The position numbers were made by a program, and so were the translations under genes. Below are positions 38,571-46,415 of a stretch of 64,000 nucleotides of DNA, piece by piece; the stretch's first letter is position 1; the number at the start of each line of letters is the position of its first letter. The notes under the pieces were generated by a model. The model searched no databases, was not told the DNA's origin, and saw only the letters and a list, made by a program, of their open reading frames with translations. The stretch spans positions 1-64,000 of the forward strand of contig CAKQSF010000011.1 of assembly GCA_934272845.1 (NCBI GenBank), in the 5' to 3' direction. Source of the DNA: an uncultured Prevotella sp. Its GTDB lineage: Bacteria > Bacteroidota > Bacteroidia > Bacteroidales > Bacteroidaceae.

Positions 38571-40682
38571 TTGATAGACAGACAGACCATAGAACGTATA
38601 AAAGACGCCGCCGACATAGTTGATGTGGTGTCAGAATTCGTGTCATTAAGGAAAGTAGGTGCAAACTATCGTGGCTTGTGCCCATTCCATAATGACCATA
38701 CACCATCGTTCTATGTAAGTCCATCGCGACGAACCTGTCACTGTTTTGTTTGTGGTGAGGGTGGGGACAGTGTAGGTTTTATCATGAAGCACGAGCAGAT
38801 GACCTACCCCGATGCCCTTAAGTGGCTTGCCAACCGCTATCATATAGAGATACAAGAGCGCGAACTTACAGAGGAACAACGCCGTGAGCAGTCGGAGCGT
38901 GATGCCATGTTCATCGTTAACGAATGGGCGGCAAAGTACTTCCAAAATATTATGGAGAACGATATCGACGGCAGAGCCATCGGTCGACAGTACTTTCGTC
39001 AACGTGGTATAAGAGATGACATAATGCAGAAGTTTCGTCTAGGCTTCTGTCTTAACGACCGTCAGGCTATGGCCAATGCTGCTAAAGAAGCAGGTTATCA
39101 AGATGAATATCTTATAAAGACAGGCCTATGTTACCGCAAAGACAACGGCGAGATGGCAGACCGTTTTGCTGGTCGTGCCATGTTTCCCTGGATAGGCGTA
39201 AGCGGAAAGGTAGTAGCCTTTGGCGGACGAGTACTCGATGCACGAACAAAGGGCGTCAGTCAGAAATACGTTAATTCCCCAGACTCCCCAATATACCATA
39301 AAGACCGTGAACTCTACGGCATTTTCCAAGCCAAGAAGGCCATAGCAAAAGAAAACTGTGTGTATATGGTCGAAGGATATACCGATGTGATATCCATGCA
39401 CCAGTGTGGCATAGAAAACGTTGTGGCAAACTCAGGTACCGCCCTGTCAGAGCATCAGATACACATTCTTCACCGCTTTACACCTAACATCGTATTACTT
39501 TATGACGGTGATGCGGCAGGCATAAAGGCCGCGTTGCGAGGTACGGATATGCTGCTGAAGGAAGGGATGAACGTTAAGGTCATGCTCCTTCCCGACGGTG
39601 ATGACCCAGATTCTTTTGCAAAAAAACATAATGCGGAAGAGTTTAAGAGATATATAGAGGAACACCAGACCGACTTTATCGAGTTTAAAACGAAGGTGTT
39701 ACTCGATGGAGAGACAGACCCAGTGAAGCGTTCAGAGGCAATATCAAGCATCATAGGTAGCGTAAGCGTGATAGGCGACCCTATCATTCGCGCCACCTAT
39801 ATACAAGATTGTTCCTTCCGCCTCGGTATACAGGAGCAGACGCTCATTGCCAAAATGAACGAGTTTATCAGAGGATACCGCGATGAGGAACGCAAGAAAG
39901 AAGAGCGCGATAGAAGAAGAGAGACCACGCCACAGCAGAATTACGCCTCGTCTCTCGATGGACAATTCCCGCCACCAGATGCCTTTCTGCCTGATGATGC
40001 TTTCGGACAACCTGGGCAAAACGCTGCGAATGAACCTCAACAGGCAAGAACTGTGCAGCCTGTTGGGCAGCAACCAGTGTCAACAGTCGTTCAACCTACG
40101 TCAGTACCACAACGCTCTAATACAGTAAGGAACCACGAAGAGACAATATCTGACATGTTGTTGCGTACCATTATAAAGTATGGGGGATATAAATTCTATG
40201 TCCTTGTAGAGAATGAAAAAGGCGAACAGCAGGAGCAGGAGGTGACAATAGCCGAGTACGTAAAGGCAAACCTAAGCGAAGACAACCTGCAGTTCGAGAT
40301 ACCTCTCTATAATAATATGCTCGATGAGGCGGTAAAACATTCATGGGATGATGATTTTGACGCAGAGAAATACTTTACGTTGCATCATGAATATGAAATA
40401 TCACAACTTGCCATTCGCCTAACAGAGGAAAAAGTGTTATTGTCAAAGAGTCTGCAGGTAGAGCCAACGGTAGAGTCAGTACTTAAAACTCTCAACCATC
40501 TATTGCTCGACTTCAGAAACGATAAGATAAGCCGTAAACTCGAAGCCCTGCGCAACGAGATAGTAAGAAGTGCTGGCGACCCAGAAAAACAGATGCAATT
40601 GATGCAACAACTAAGCGAAACACAGAAGATGCGTAACGCTACAGCGCAGAAGATAGGCAGCAGCATTATTGCTCATAGGTAA
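38571..40682 (+). CDS. dnaG: DNA primase
   Basis: A 703-residue primase that makes RNA primers at replication forks. The N-terminal zinc site is C37-x2-H40...C58-x2-C61 in 'CPFHNDHTPSFYVSPSR' and 'CHCFVC'. The TOPRIM core has 'YMVEGYTDVISMHQCG' and 'LLYDGDAAGIKAA'. A Gln/Pro-rich linker (about 440-520) joins the C-terminal helicase-binding domain, which has a long helix rich in Gln/Met at the end. The start is TTG at 38571, because the protein must begin 'MIDRQTIERIKDAADIVDVV' as homologues do and no ATG is in place. A weak start would keep primase scarce, as is usual. Confidence 0.95.
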   Translation: MIDRQTIERIKDAADIVDVVSEFVSLRKVGANYRGLCPFHNDHTPSFYVSPSRRTCHCFVCGEGGDSVGFIMKHEQMTYPDALKWLANRYHIEIQERELTEEQRREQSERDAMFIVNEWAAKYFQNIMENDIDGRAIGRQYFRQRGIRDDIMQKFRLGFCLNDRQAMANAAKEAGYQDEYLIKTGLCYRKDNGEMADRFAGRAMFPWIGVSGKVVAFGGRVLDARTKGVSQKYVNSPDSPIYHKDRELYGIFQAKKAIAKENCVYMVEGYTDVISMHQCGIENVVANSGTALSEHQIHILHRFTPNIVLLYDGDAAGIKAALRGTDMLLKEGMNVKVMLLPDGDDPDSFAKKHNAEEFKRYIEEHQTDFIEFKTKVLLDGETDPVKRSEAISSIIGSVSVIGDPIIRATYIQDCSFRLGIQEQTLIAKMNEFIRGYRDEERKKEERDRRRETTPQQNYASSLDGQFPPPDAFLPDDAFGQPGQNAANEPQQARTVQPVGQQPVSTVVQPTSVPQRSNTVRNHEETISDMLLRTIIKYGGYKFYVLVENEKGEQQEQEVTIAEYVKANLSEDNLQFEIPLYNNMLDEAVKHSWDDDFDAEKYFTLHHEYEISQLAIRLTEEKVLLSKSLQVEPTVESVLKTLNHLLLDFRNDKISRKLEALRNEIVRSAGDPEKQMQLMQQLSETQKMRNATAQKIGSSIIAHR

Positions 40683-40722
40683 GTAACAGTAGGGAAAATC
40701 CCTCGTATAGTAGGGAAAAACC

Positions 40723-40754
40723 TTTCTTCCGAAACACAGAAAAAACTAATTTTG
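40723..40754 (+). promoter_or_regulatory. Promoter for the Asn/Arg-rich secreted protein
   Basis: TTTC 40723-40726 (one mismatch), 20 bp spacer, TAATTTTG 40747-40754. TAGGGAAAA occurs twice just upstream (40691-40699 and 40711-40719). Confidence 0.6.
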
Positions 40755-40785
40755 CAACAGAAACATTAATTAACCACGTACAACT

Positions 40786-41652
40786 ATGAAAAAGATTATA
40801 ATGTCAATGTTGATAATGCTTGTTGCAGTAACCACAGTGTCAGCCATGCCTTACCAGCAGGCCCGAGAGCAAGCGTTGTTCCTTACAGATAAGATGGCGT
40901 ATGAGTTGAACCTTAACGACCAACAGTATGAGGCCGCATACGAGATAAACCTCGACTACCTCATGAGCGTAACGACGATAGATGATGTATATGCAGCAAG
41001 TTGGCGTCAACGTAATCTTGACCTACAGTACGTTTTGTTCGACTGGCAATACAACACGTTCTGTGCAGCATCCTATTTCTTCCGTCCCCTTTACTGGAAT
41101 GCGGGCAACTGGCACTTTGCCGTATATGCCCACTATCCTCACCACGATTTCTTCTATTTCAATCGCCCCACATGTTACGTATCATACCGCGGCGCACATA
41201 GTTGGAGACACAATGGAGGTTCATGGTATATGCATCGTGTAGACAATTACCGTCGTCCAGGAATAGTACATGTAGGCTTACGTGACAATTACCGTCCCGT
41301 TCCAGGACGTCAGCCAGGCATGAACGGAGGAAGACCAGTGCCGAACCATCGTAATAACAACATGAACCGTCCTAACTATCGCGACAATAACAACGTGAAC
41401 CGTCCTAACTATCGCGACAATAATGGCGTTAATCGCCCCGACAATCGTGATAATAGAGGTTGGCAGAACCGTGACAACCGCCGCACATATAACCGCGAGA
41501 GCAGTACCCGCCGTACCGTAACAAACGGTAATCAAGGAGTGCGTCCTGTGCCTGGCATGTCAAACCAGTCACGCGGAGGAGCAACACGCGGTGCCACTTC
41601 CACATTCCGCGGAAGTAATGGCAGCCAAACATCGGGCATAGGCAGAAGATAA
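40786..41652 (+). CDS. Secreted Asn/Arg-rich low-complexity protein
   Basis: A 288-residue exported protein not assigned to a named family. The signal peptide covers about 1-20 ('MKKIIMSMLIMLVAVTTVSA'). Residues about 21-85 are helical and resemble DUF-type periplasmic sensors ('LTDKMAYELNLNDQQYEAAYEINLDYL'). An aromatic section (about 90-150) is followed by a basic tail with the unit 'NNMNRPNYRDN' repeated, ending 'GSNGSQTSGIGRR'. The high Arg and Asn content suggests a surface-bound or nucleic-acid/polyanion-binding tail, which is inference. Its ending resembles that of the secreted protein at 58959-59846. Confidence 0.7.
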   Translation: MKKIIMSMLIMLVAVTTVSAMPYQQAREQALFLTDKMAYELNLNDQQYEAAYEINLDYLMSVTTIDDVYAASWRQRNLDLQYVLFDWQYNTFCAASYFFRPLYWNAGNWHFAVYAHYPHHDFFYFNRPTCYVSYRGAHSWRHNGGSWYMHRVDNYRRPGIVHVGLRDNYRPVPGRQPGMNGGRPVPNHRNNNMNRPNYRDNNNVNRPNYRDNNGVNRPDNRDNRGWQNRDNRRTYNRESSTRRTVTNGNQGVRPVPGMSNQSRGGATRGATSTFRGSNGSQTSGIGRR

Positions 41653-41682
41653 ATCGTTTGTTTACTACCCCATAAAATAAAT

Positions 41683-41885
41683 TAAGTAAGTGTTCAAAAT
41701 TATTTTTATATTTAATATAGGCTATTTGGATGCAGATGTTTTCTCTATTTGAGGGAACAATGTAATCATTGTGACTGAAAACAGAGGAAGCAGATGCGCC
41801 AAAGAGACTGTATTAAATATAATTTCAGAAATAAAAATGTTCACTTACTGATATATATAAAAAAATAATTTTGAATACTTACTTA
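41683..41885. mobile_element. MITE-like element, family A, copy 1
   Basis: 203 bp with 25-bp terminal inverted repeats beginning TAAGTAAGTRTTCAAAATTA (one mismatch between ends). It has no ORF. At the centre is ACAATG-TAAT-CATTGT followed by GACTGA (41757-41778). Sub-terminal sequence also pairs (TATTTAATA / TATTAAATA). The last base of the right repeat is the A of the ATG of the DUF308 gene. A near-identical copy lies at 46157-46355. Confidence 0.85.
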
Positions 41886-42556
41886 TGAAAATAATCTTAC
41901 AAAGCGTAGTGCGCGCCCTCTGTGCAATAGCAGTGGGCGCATTACTCATAGAATACCGGCAGGACATGGTGTTGTGGATGACAATAATAATAGGAGTACT
42001 GTTCTTCCTTTCAGGGGTCATAGCCACAACCATGATGTATGTGAACAGGAAAATGCAAACCCGACTGTACGCTGAGGCGCAAGTCAACGGAGACGAAAGT
42101 GTACCTCGTCCATCGCGAGGATGGCGATGGGGAATGGCGGCAGGCACAGGAAGCATGTTGCTAGGTGCGGTGCTTGCACTGATGCCAGGCACGTTTGTAA
42201 GTTTCTTGGTTTACGTATTGTCGGCATTATTAATAATAGGTGCCATTCAACAGTACGTAAGTCTCTTTGTGAGTAGCCGCATGGGGCGTGTAGGCTTTGT
42301 ATATTGGATAATGCCAACACTACTCCTTCTGGCAGGCCTAACAGCCGTAGCCTATCCTTCAGCCATAGCATCATCGCCACTGTTCTTCATAGGGTGGTGT
42401 ATGATAATATATGGAATAGTAGAATGCATTAACGGCATAAAGGCATATTTATGTAATAAAAACGCAGCAACAATGCTGAAAAACAACAATATGGCTGATG
42501 GTAAACCAAATTTTGATGATGCCGAGACCGTAGAATATGAAGAGGTAAAAGAATGA
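41885..42556 (+). CDS. DUF308/HdeD-like membrane protein
   Basis: A 223-residue inner-membrane protein with about six transmembrane segments in a DUF308 arrangement ('VLWMTIIIGVLFFLSGVIATTMM', 'GMAAGTGSMLLGAVLALMPGTFVSFLVYVLSALLIIGAIQQYVSLF', 'FVYWIMPTLLLLAGLTAVAYPSA') and an acidic tail ('DDAETVEYEEVKE'). E. coli HdeD is linked to acid resistance, but the role here is unknown. The ATG begins with the final base of a MITE-like element, so the whole leader is element sequence and the promoter may lie in or before it. Confidence 0.8.
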   Translation: MKIILQSVVRALCAIAVGALLIEYRQDMVLWMTIIIGVLFFLSGVIATTMMYVNRKMQTRLYAEAQVNGDESVPRPSRGWRWGMAAGTGSMLLGAVLALMPGTFVSFLVYVLSALLIIGAIQQYVSLFVSSRMGRVGFVYWIMPTLLLLAGLTAVAYPSAIASSPLFFIGWCMIIYGIVECINGIKAYLCNKNAATMLKNNNMADGKPNFDDAETVEYEEVKE

Positions 42557-42594
42557 CGCAGTGTAGAGGTAAAGCCGTTTTTTCCAACAAAAAC

Positions 42595-42626
42595 CTTGCT
42601 TAATCAGATTTTTATTTGTACTTTTG
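42595..42626 (+). promoter_or_regulatory. Promoter for the peroxidase-like gene
   Basis: CTTG 42595-42598, 20 bp spacer, TACTTTTG 42619-42626, 44 bp before the ATG. Confidence 0.65.
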
Positions 42627-42669
42627 CAATATAAACACTAAAAAAATCAAACACAATATCTAAACCAAA

Positions 42670-43134
42670 ATGAATTCTATCTACGATATTACTGTAAAAG
42701 ACCGCAAAGGAAACGCAGTGCCTCTGAAGGGATATGCCAATGAGGTTGTTCTCATCGTAAATACAGCGACCAAGAGTCCTGAGACAACACAATATAAAGA
42801 ACTCGAAGCACTATACGAAAAATACCATTCACAGGGGTTCGCAGTGCTCGACTTCCCATCAAACCAACCAACAAAGTCATGTCCAGGAACAGATGAGATG
42901 GTACACCAGTTCTGTAAGGAAACATATAATACAGAGTTTCCACGTTTCAAGAAAGTAAAGGTGAACGGAGCAGATGCTGACAACCTTTATAAATATCTTA
43001 CATCAAAGTTTGCTGGTGAGATAACAGAGGATTTTACCAAATTCCTTGTTAATAAGATAGGTAAAGTTGTTGCGCGCTATGACGCTAAAACATCTTTCGC
43101 AGAGATAGAGAAGAAGATAGAGGAAATGATATAG
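42670..43134 (+). CDS. Glutathione-peroxidase-like protein lacking catalytic residues
   Basis: A 154-residue thioredoxin-fold protein that aligns throughout with the glutathione peroxidase family ('IYDITVKDRKGNAVPLKGYANEVVLIVNTATK', 'QYKELEALYEKYHSQGFAVLDFPSNQ', 'FTKFLVNKIGKVVARYD'). The family active site is Cys/Sec, Gln, Trp, Asn. Here the peroxidatic position is Ser36 (codon AGT in 'ATKSPETTQY' where 'ATKCGFTPQY' is usual). Gln66 is kept. The Trp-Asn pair of 'WNFTKF' is Glu120-Asp121. Cys71 and Cys82 remain but are not at the standard positions. It is encoded just before trxB. It may be a redox-sensing or dead paralogue, or use Cys71; not decided by sequence. The reading frame is intact, so it is not a pseudogene. 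Confidence 0.85.
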   Translation: MNSIYDITVKDRKGNAVPLKGYANEVVLIVNTATKSPETTQYKELEALYEKYHSQGFAVLDFPSNQPTKSCPGTDEMVHQFCKETYNTEFPRFKKVKVNGADADNLYKYLTSKFAGEITEDFTKFLVNKIGKVVARYDAKTSFAEIEKKIEEMI

Positions 43135-43201
43135 TATAAAATTACAAACTGAAAGCAACCAGATTACAAGCAGAACGCATAGCACGAAAGAACGCATGTA
43201 A

Positions 43202-43211
43202 ACCACGTGGT
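43202..43211. promoter_or_regulatory. Perfect palindrome ACCACGTGGT upstream of trxB
   Basis: A 10-bp perfect palindrome 40 bp before the trxB start. It could be an operator, but a single site is weak evidence. Confidence 0.25.
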
Positions 43212-43250
43212 ATTGCTAACAAGTTGTAACAAAATAAGCAAAAAGAACTT

Positions 43251-44180
43251 ATGCACACACGATGCCTCATAATAGGTAGTGGTCCGGCGGGATATACCGC
43301 AGCCATATACGCAGGAAGAGCAAACCTCTCACCTGTGCTTTACTGTGGTCCGCAGACAGGCGGACAACTTACGCAGACAACAATAGTAGAGAATTTCCCT
43401 GGTTATCCTGATGGCGTAGATGCCAACCAGATGATGATGGAGATGCAACAACAGGCAGAACGCTTTGGTACCGAGATAAAGGATGGTGAGATTATAAAGG
43501 CAGACTTTTCACAGAAACCATACACCTTCACCCTTGACGATGAGTCTACCGTAACGGCTGACGCTGTAATCATTGCTACAGGAGCCAAGGCAAAGTATCT
43601 AGGACTGGAAGACGAAGAAAAATATAACGGCATGGGCGTGTCAGCATGTGCCACATGCGATGGCTTCTTCTATCGCAAAAAGGTAACGGCAGTAGTTGGC
43701 GGTGGCGACACGGCCTGTGAAGACGCACTCTATCTCTCTTCCCTGTGTAAAAAAGTGTACCTCGTAGTACGTAAGAACTATCTCCGTGCTTCAGACATAA
43801 TGCAGCGCAGAGTGAAGGAGGCAGACAACATAGAGATACTTTACGAGCATAATGCTATAGGCCTTTACGGTGAGAATGGCGTTGAGGGCATGCACCTCGT
43901 GAAGCGAAAGGGCGAGGCTGACGAAGAAAAATATGATGTTGCTATAGATGGTTTCTTCCTTGCCATAGGACATAAGCCCGTAACAGAACTGTTCAAGGGA
44001 CAGATAGACATGGACGAGATGGGATACATCAAGACCGTTGGCAAGACGCAACAAACCAATGTTCCTGGCGTATTTGCGGCAGGCGACGTGTGCGATCCTA
44101 CCTATCGTCAGGCCATCGTTGCAGCAGGCTCTGGATGTAAGGCAGCGCTTGAGGCAGAGAAATATCTGCAAACATTATAA
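43251..44180 (+). CDS. trxB: Thioredoxin-disulfide reductase
   Basis: A 309-residue flavoprotein that uses NADPH to reduce thioredoxin. It has the FAD motif 'CLIIGSGPAGYTAAIYAGRANL' (5-26), the redox-active Cys133-Ala-Thr-Cys136 in 'SACATCDGFF', the NADPH-binding 'TAVVGGGDTACEDALYLSSLC' (about 146-166), and the second FAD motif 'PGVFAAGDVCDPTYRQAIVAAGSGCKAA'. Normal length and intact. Probably co-transcribed with the peroxidase-like gene 116 bp upstream; the pairing suggests thioredoxin as its natural reductant. Confidence 0.97.
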   Translation: MHTRCLIIGSGPAGYTAAIYAGRANLSPVLYCGPQTGGQLTQTTIVENFPGYPDGVDANQMMMEMQQQAERFGTEIKDGEIIKADFSQKPYTFTLDDESTVTADAVIIATGAKAKYLGLEDEEKYNGMGVSACATCDGFFYRKKVTAVVGGGDTACEDALYLSSLCKKVYLVVRKNYLRASDIMQRRVKEADNIEILYEHNAIGLYGENGVEGMHLVKRKGEADEEKYDVAIDGFFLAIGHKPVTELFKGQIDMDEMGYIKTVGKTQQTNVPGVFAAGDVCDPTYRQAIVAAGSGCKAALEAEKYLQTL

Positions 44181-44199
44181 GAATACATATCCACCTATC

Positions 44200-45570
44200 A
44201 TGAAGTATAAGTTACTGTCATTGCTAATGTTAGGTTTGCCAGTCTGTGCGCAGACCACAACAGAGGTAAATGATCAAAACACTCCGCTGCACCTTTTGCA
44301 GCCAAAGTACGATACTCCGTATGGCATACCTGCAGAGGCTGACGTAAAGGCGACAATAGACCGTGTGCTGACTTATCTTGAAAAAGCCATGCCTGCAAAG
44401 GCAGAGGACAATAAATTGGCGCAGGGCAGTTTCCGTCTCACATCTTATGAGGCGGGAGTTCTTTATGCTGCCATGCTGAATACAGGTGCTTCGATAGGTG
44501 ACAGCCGTTATACCAAGTTTGCCACAGATAGACTTTCGCTCATTGCCAGTCAGGCAAAGAAGGAAGCGAAGCCCTTAGCGGAGAACAAAGAGTACGACAA
44601 ACAGATGCGTATGGTGCTTTATCCTGCAGCCCTTGACGACTGCGGGGCAATGGCATCAGCGTACTTCCGCATGCAGCAACGCATGCCGAAGATGAAGTTT
44701 GACGATGTTACTACACGCTACATAGATTTTGTTCGCCACAAACAGTATCGCCTTCCTGATGGCATCTTCGCACGTCATCGTCCACACAAGAACACCGTAT
44801 GGCTTGACGATATGTATATGGGAGTGCCCTGCATGGCCTGGTATGGAGTGATAAAGGGTGATGAAACGGCAATAAATGAAGCCGTAGAGCAGATAAAACT
44901 GTTCCGAAAGCACATGTGGTTGCCAGAGAAAAAACTCTTTAGACATGGTTGGGTGGAGAGCATGACACCACATCCAGCCTATCATTGGGGGCGCGCTAAC
45001 GGTTGGGCATTGTTGACAATGTGTGAGGTACTGGATGCATTAGAGACAGTATCCGATAGCAATAGATATAAAGAGCAGCATGATTACGTGATGTCATTAT
45101 TCAAAGAACACTTGGAGGGACTGTCCGTGCTTCAAGATAAGACAGGATTTTGGCACCAGTTACTCGACCGTCCAGACACGTATCTCGAGACATCATGCAC
45201 CGCAATCTACGCTTATTGCATGGCACACGCCATAAGTCAAGGCTGGATAGATGCGCAGGCATATGGTGCTCAGGTACTGTTGGCATGGCAGGCGTGCCAG
45301 ACAAAGGTGAACCTGCAAGGACAGGTGGAAGGAACATGCGTGGGAACAGGTATGGGCTTTGAGCCAGCCTTTTATGCCTACCGTCCAGTTCACGCAATGG
45401 CAGCCCATGGTTATGGCCCGATTGTGTGGGCGGGAGGTGAAGTAATAAAGATGCTACGCACGCAAAACCCTAAGATGAACGACTCGGCTGTGCAGTTCTA
45501 TCAGGCTCCGCAGCATACGGATAAACCGATATTCTTAGAAGAAGACACTGGTCATGAGGTACTGTGGTAA
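44200..45570 (+). CDS. Glycoside hydrolase family 105-like secreted hydrolase (YteR/RhiN type)
   Basis: A 456-residue exported enzyme of the unsaturated rhamnogalacturonyl hydrolase class, which removes the unsaturated sugar left by pectin lyases. The start is ATG 44200, giving a signal peptide 'MKYKLLSLLMLGLPVCAQ'; the frame is open further upstream but overlaps trxB and lacks an export signal. The (alpha/alpha)6 barrel motifs are visible: 'LDDCGAMASAYFRM', 'TVWLDDMYMGVPCMAWYG', 'HPAYHWGRANGWALLTMCEVLDAL' and 'DTYLETSCTAIYAYCMAHAI', with the Asp and His residues used for hydration of the double bond. No other pectin genes are nearby. Confidence 0.9.
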   Translation: MKYKLLSLLMLGLPVCAQTTTEVNDQNTPLHLLQPKYDTPYGIPAEADVKATIDRVLTYLEKAMPAKAEDNKLAQGSFRLTSYEAGVLYAAMLNTGASIGDSRYTKFATDRLSLIASQAKKEAKPLAENKEYDKQMRMVLYPAALDDCGAMASAYFRMQQRMPKMKFDDVTTRYIDFVRHKQYRLPDGIFARHRPHKNTVWLDDMYMGVPCMAWYGVIKGDETAINEAVEQIKLFRKHMWLPEKKLFRHGWVESMTPHPAYHWGRANGWALLTMCEVLDALETVSDSNRYKEQHDYVMSLFKEHLEGLSVLQDKTGFWHQLLDRPDTYLETSCTAIYAYCMAHAISQGWIDAQAYGAQVLLAWQACQTKVNLQGQVEGTCVGTGMGFEPAFYAYRPVHAMAAHGYGPIVWAGGEVIKMLRTQNPKMNDSAVQFYQAPQHTDKPIFLEEDTGHEVLW

Positions 45571-45622
45571 TGAAGGATAATGTAAAAGAATTACGAAAAT
45601 AGAAAAAAAGTTTACGTTTTCC

Positions 45623-45653
45623 TTTGTAAATTCAAAAAAAAGCATTACCTTTG
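45623..45653 (+). promoter_or_regulatory. Promoter for tRNA-Leu
   Basis: TTTG 45623-45626, 19 bp spacer, TACCTTTG 45646-45653, about 27 bp before the probable transcript start region and 34 bp before the mature tRNA. Confidence 0.75.
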
Positions 45654-45686
45654 CATCGCAAATTTAGCAACGCTACCATCCAAACA

Positions 45687-45768
45687 GCCCAAATGGCGGA
45701 ATTGGTAGACGCGTTGGTCTCAAACACCAATGCCGCAAGGCGTACCGGTTCGAGTCCGGTTTTGGGCA
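45687..45768 (+). tRNA. tRNA-Leu (anticodon CAA)
   Basis: An 82-nt class II tRNA. The acceptor arms are GCCCAAA (45687-45693) and TTTGGGC (45761-45767) with discriminator A. The anticodon loop CTCAAAC is closed by TTGGT/ACCAA. A long variable arm (TGCCGCAAGGCGT) and the T-arm 'CCGGTTCGAGTCCGG' are clear. CCA is not encoded. Confidence 0.97.
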
Positions 45769-45771
45769 CAG

Positions 45772-45807
45772 AAAGGCATCTTATCTTTAGTGATAGGGTG
45801 CCCTTTT
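45772..45807 (+). terminator. Terminator after tRNA-Leu
   Basis: AAAGGCA...TTATC pairs imperfectly with GATAGGG...TGCCCTTT, followed by five T. Confidence 0.65.
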
Positions 45808-45905
45808 TGTTTCCTCCTAATCAGAGATAAGTATTCATAATCATTTTACAAATGTCGTAAATGTACGTCCTTGCAATATAAGTAGTGTTTTATTTTGAAC
45901 ATTAA

Positions 45906-46143
45906 GTAATATTGAAAAAAATAACTTATGCAGTTTTTACCTAAGATTGCTGAGATATTTGGGGGATATGAAGATGGTTGCCCTCCCCGCCAAACGGGGG
46001 AGAAGCGAAAGCGGAGGGGGGCGATGCGAGCATCGGGACTGATGAATAGCCACAAAATAGCCAGCAAGATGAGATAAAAAAAAGCGTAAGAAGACATTAC
46101 TCTAACAATATAAAAATTGAATAAGTTATTTTTTTTATATTAC
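45906..46143. mobile_element. MITE-like element, family B
   Basis: 238 bp with terminal inverted repeats of about 24 bp (GTAATAT..AAAAAAATAACTTAT; one length difference). TAA flanks it on both sides (45903-45905 and 46144-46146), a possible target duplication. Inside is a GC-rich module at 45977-46020 (GGGGGAGAAGCGAAAGCGGA) shared with the element at 54479. The core GCGATG-CGAG-CATCGG is followed by GACTGA (46021-46042). No coding region. Confidence 0.8.
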
Positions 46144-46156
46144 TAAATATTTAAAT

Positions 46157-46355
46157 TAAGTAAGTGTTCAAAATTATTTTTATATTTAATATAGGCTATT
46201 TGGATGCAGATGTTTTCTCTGTTTGAGGGAACAATGTAATCATTGTGACAGAAAACAGAGGAAGCGGATGCGCCAAAGAGACTGTATTAAATATAATTTC
46301 AGAAATAAAAATGTTCACTTACTGATATATATAAATAATTTTGAATACTTACTTA
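46157..46355. mobile_element. MITE-like element, family A, copy 2
   Basis: 199 bp, nearly identical to 41683-41885 over its whole length. Differences are scattered single bases plus a few missing A near the right end. In this copy the arms CTCTGTTT and AAACAGAG pair perfectly (copy 1 has CTCTATTT), and the core is followed by GACAGA rather than GACTGA. Confidence 0.85.
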
Positions 46356-46415
46356 TTTTGAATACTTATTTAAAGATTAGTCGTAAATTGTATAATTTGT
46401 AAATAAATAAGATAG

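Larger units (their letters stand above)
45809..46415. other. About 600 bp without genes: nest of inverted-repeat elements
   Basis: Between tRNA-Leu and the next gene lie element B (45906-46143), 13 bp of AT-rich sequence, then element A copy 2 (46157-46355), then a partial second copy of its right end (TTTTGAATACTTATTTAA, 46356-46373). The rest is AT-rich and shows no ORF. Confidence 0.8.

Noticed and set aside
42775..42780. Selenocysteine in the peroxidase-like protein
   Set aside because: The codon at the peroxidatic position is AGT (Ser), not TGA.
44038..44199. Upstream start of the GH105 protein overlapping trxB
   Set aside because: The extra 54 residues are trxB read in another frame, and the ATG at 44200 begins a clear signal peptide.
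45906..46355. Integrated element attached at tRNA-Leu
   Set aside because: No duplication of the tRNA 3' end and no integrase; the nearby elements are short inverted-repeat types.
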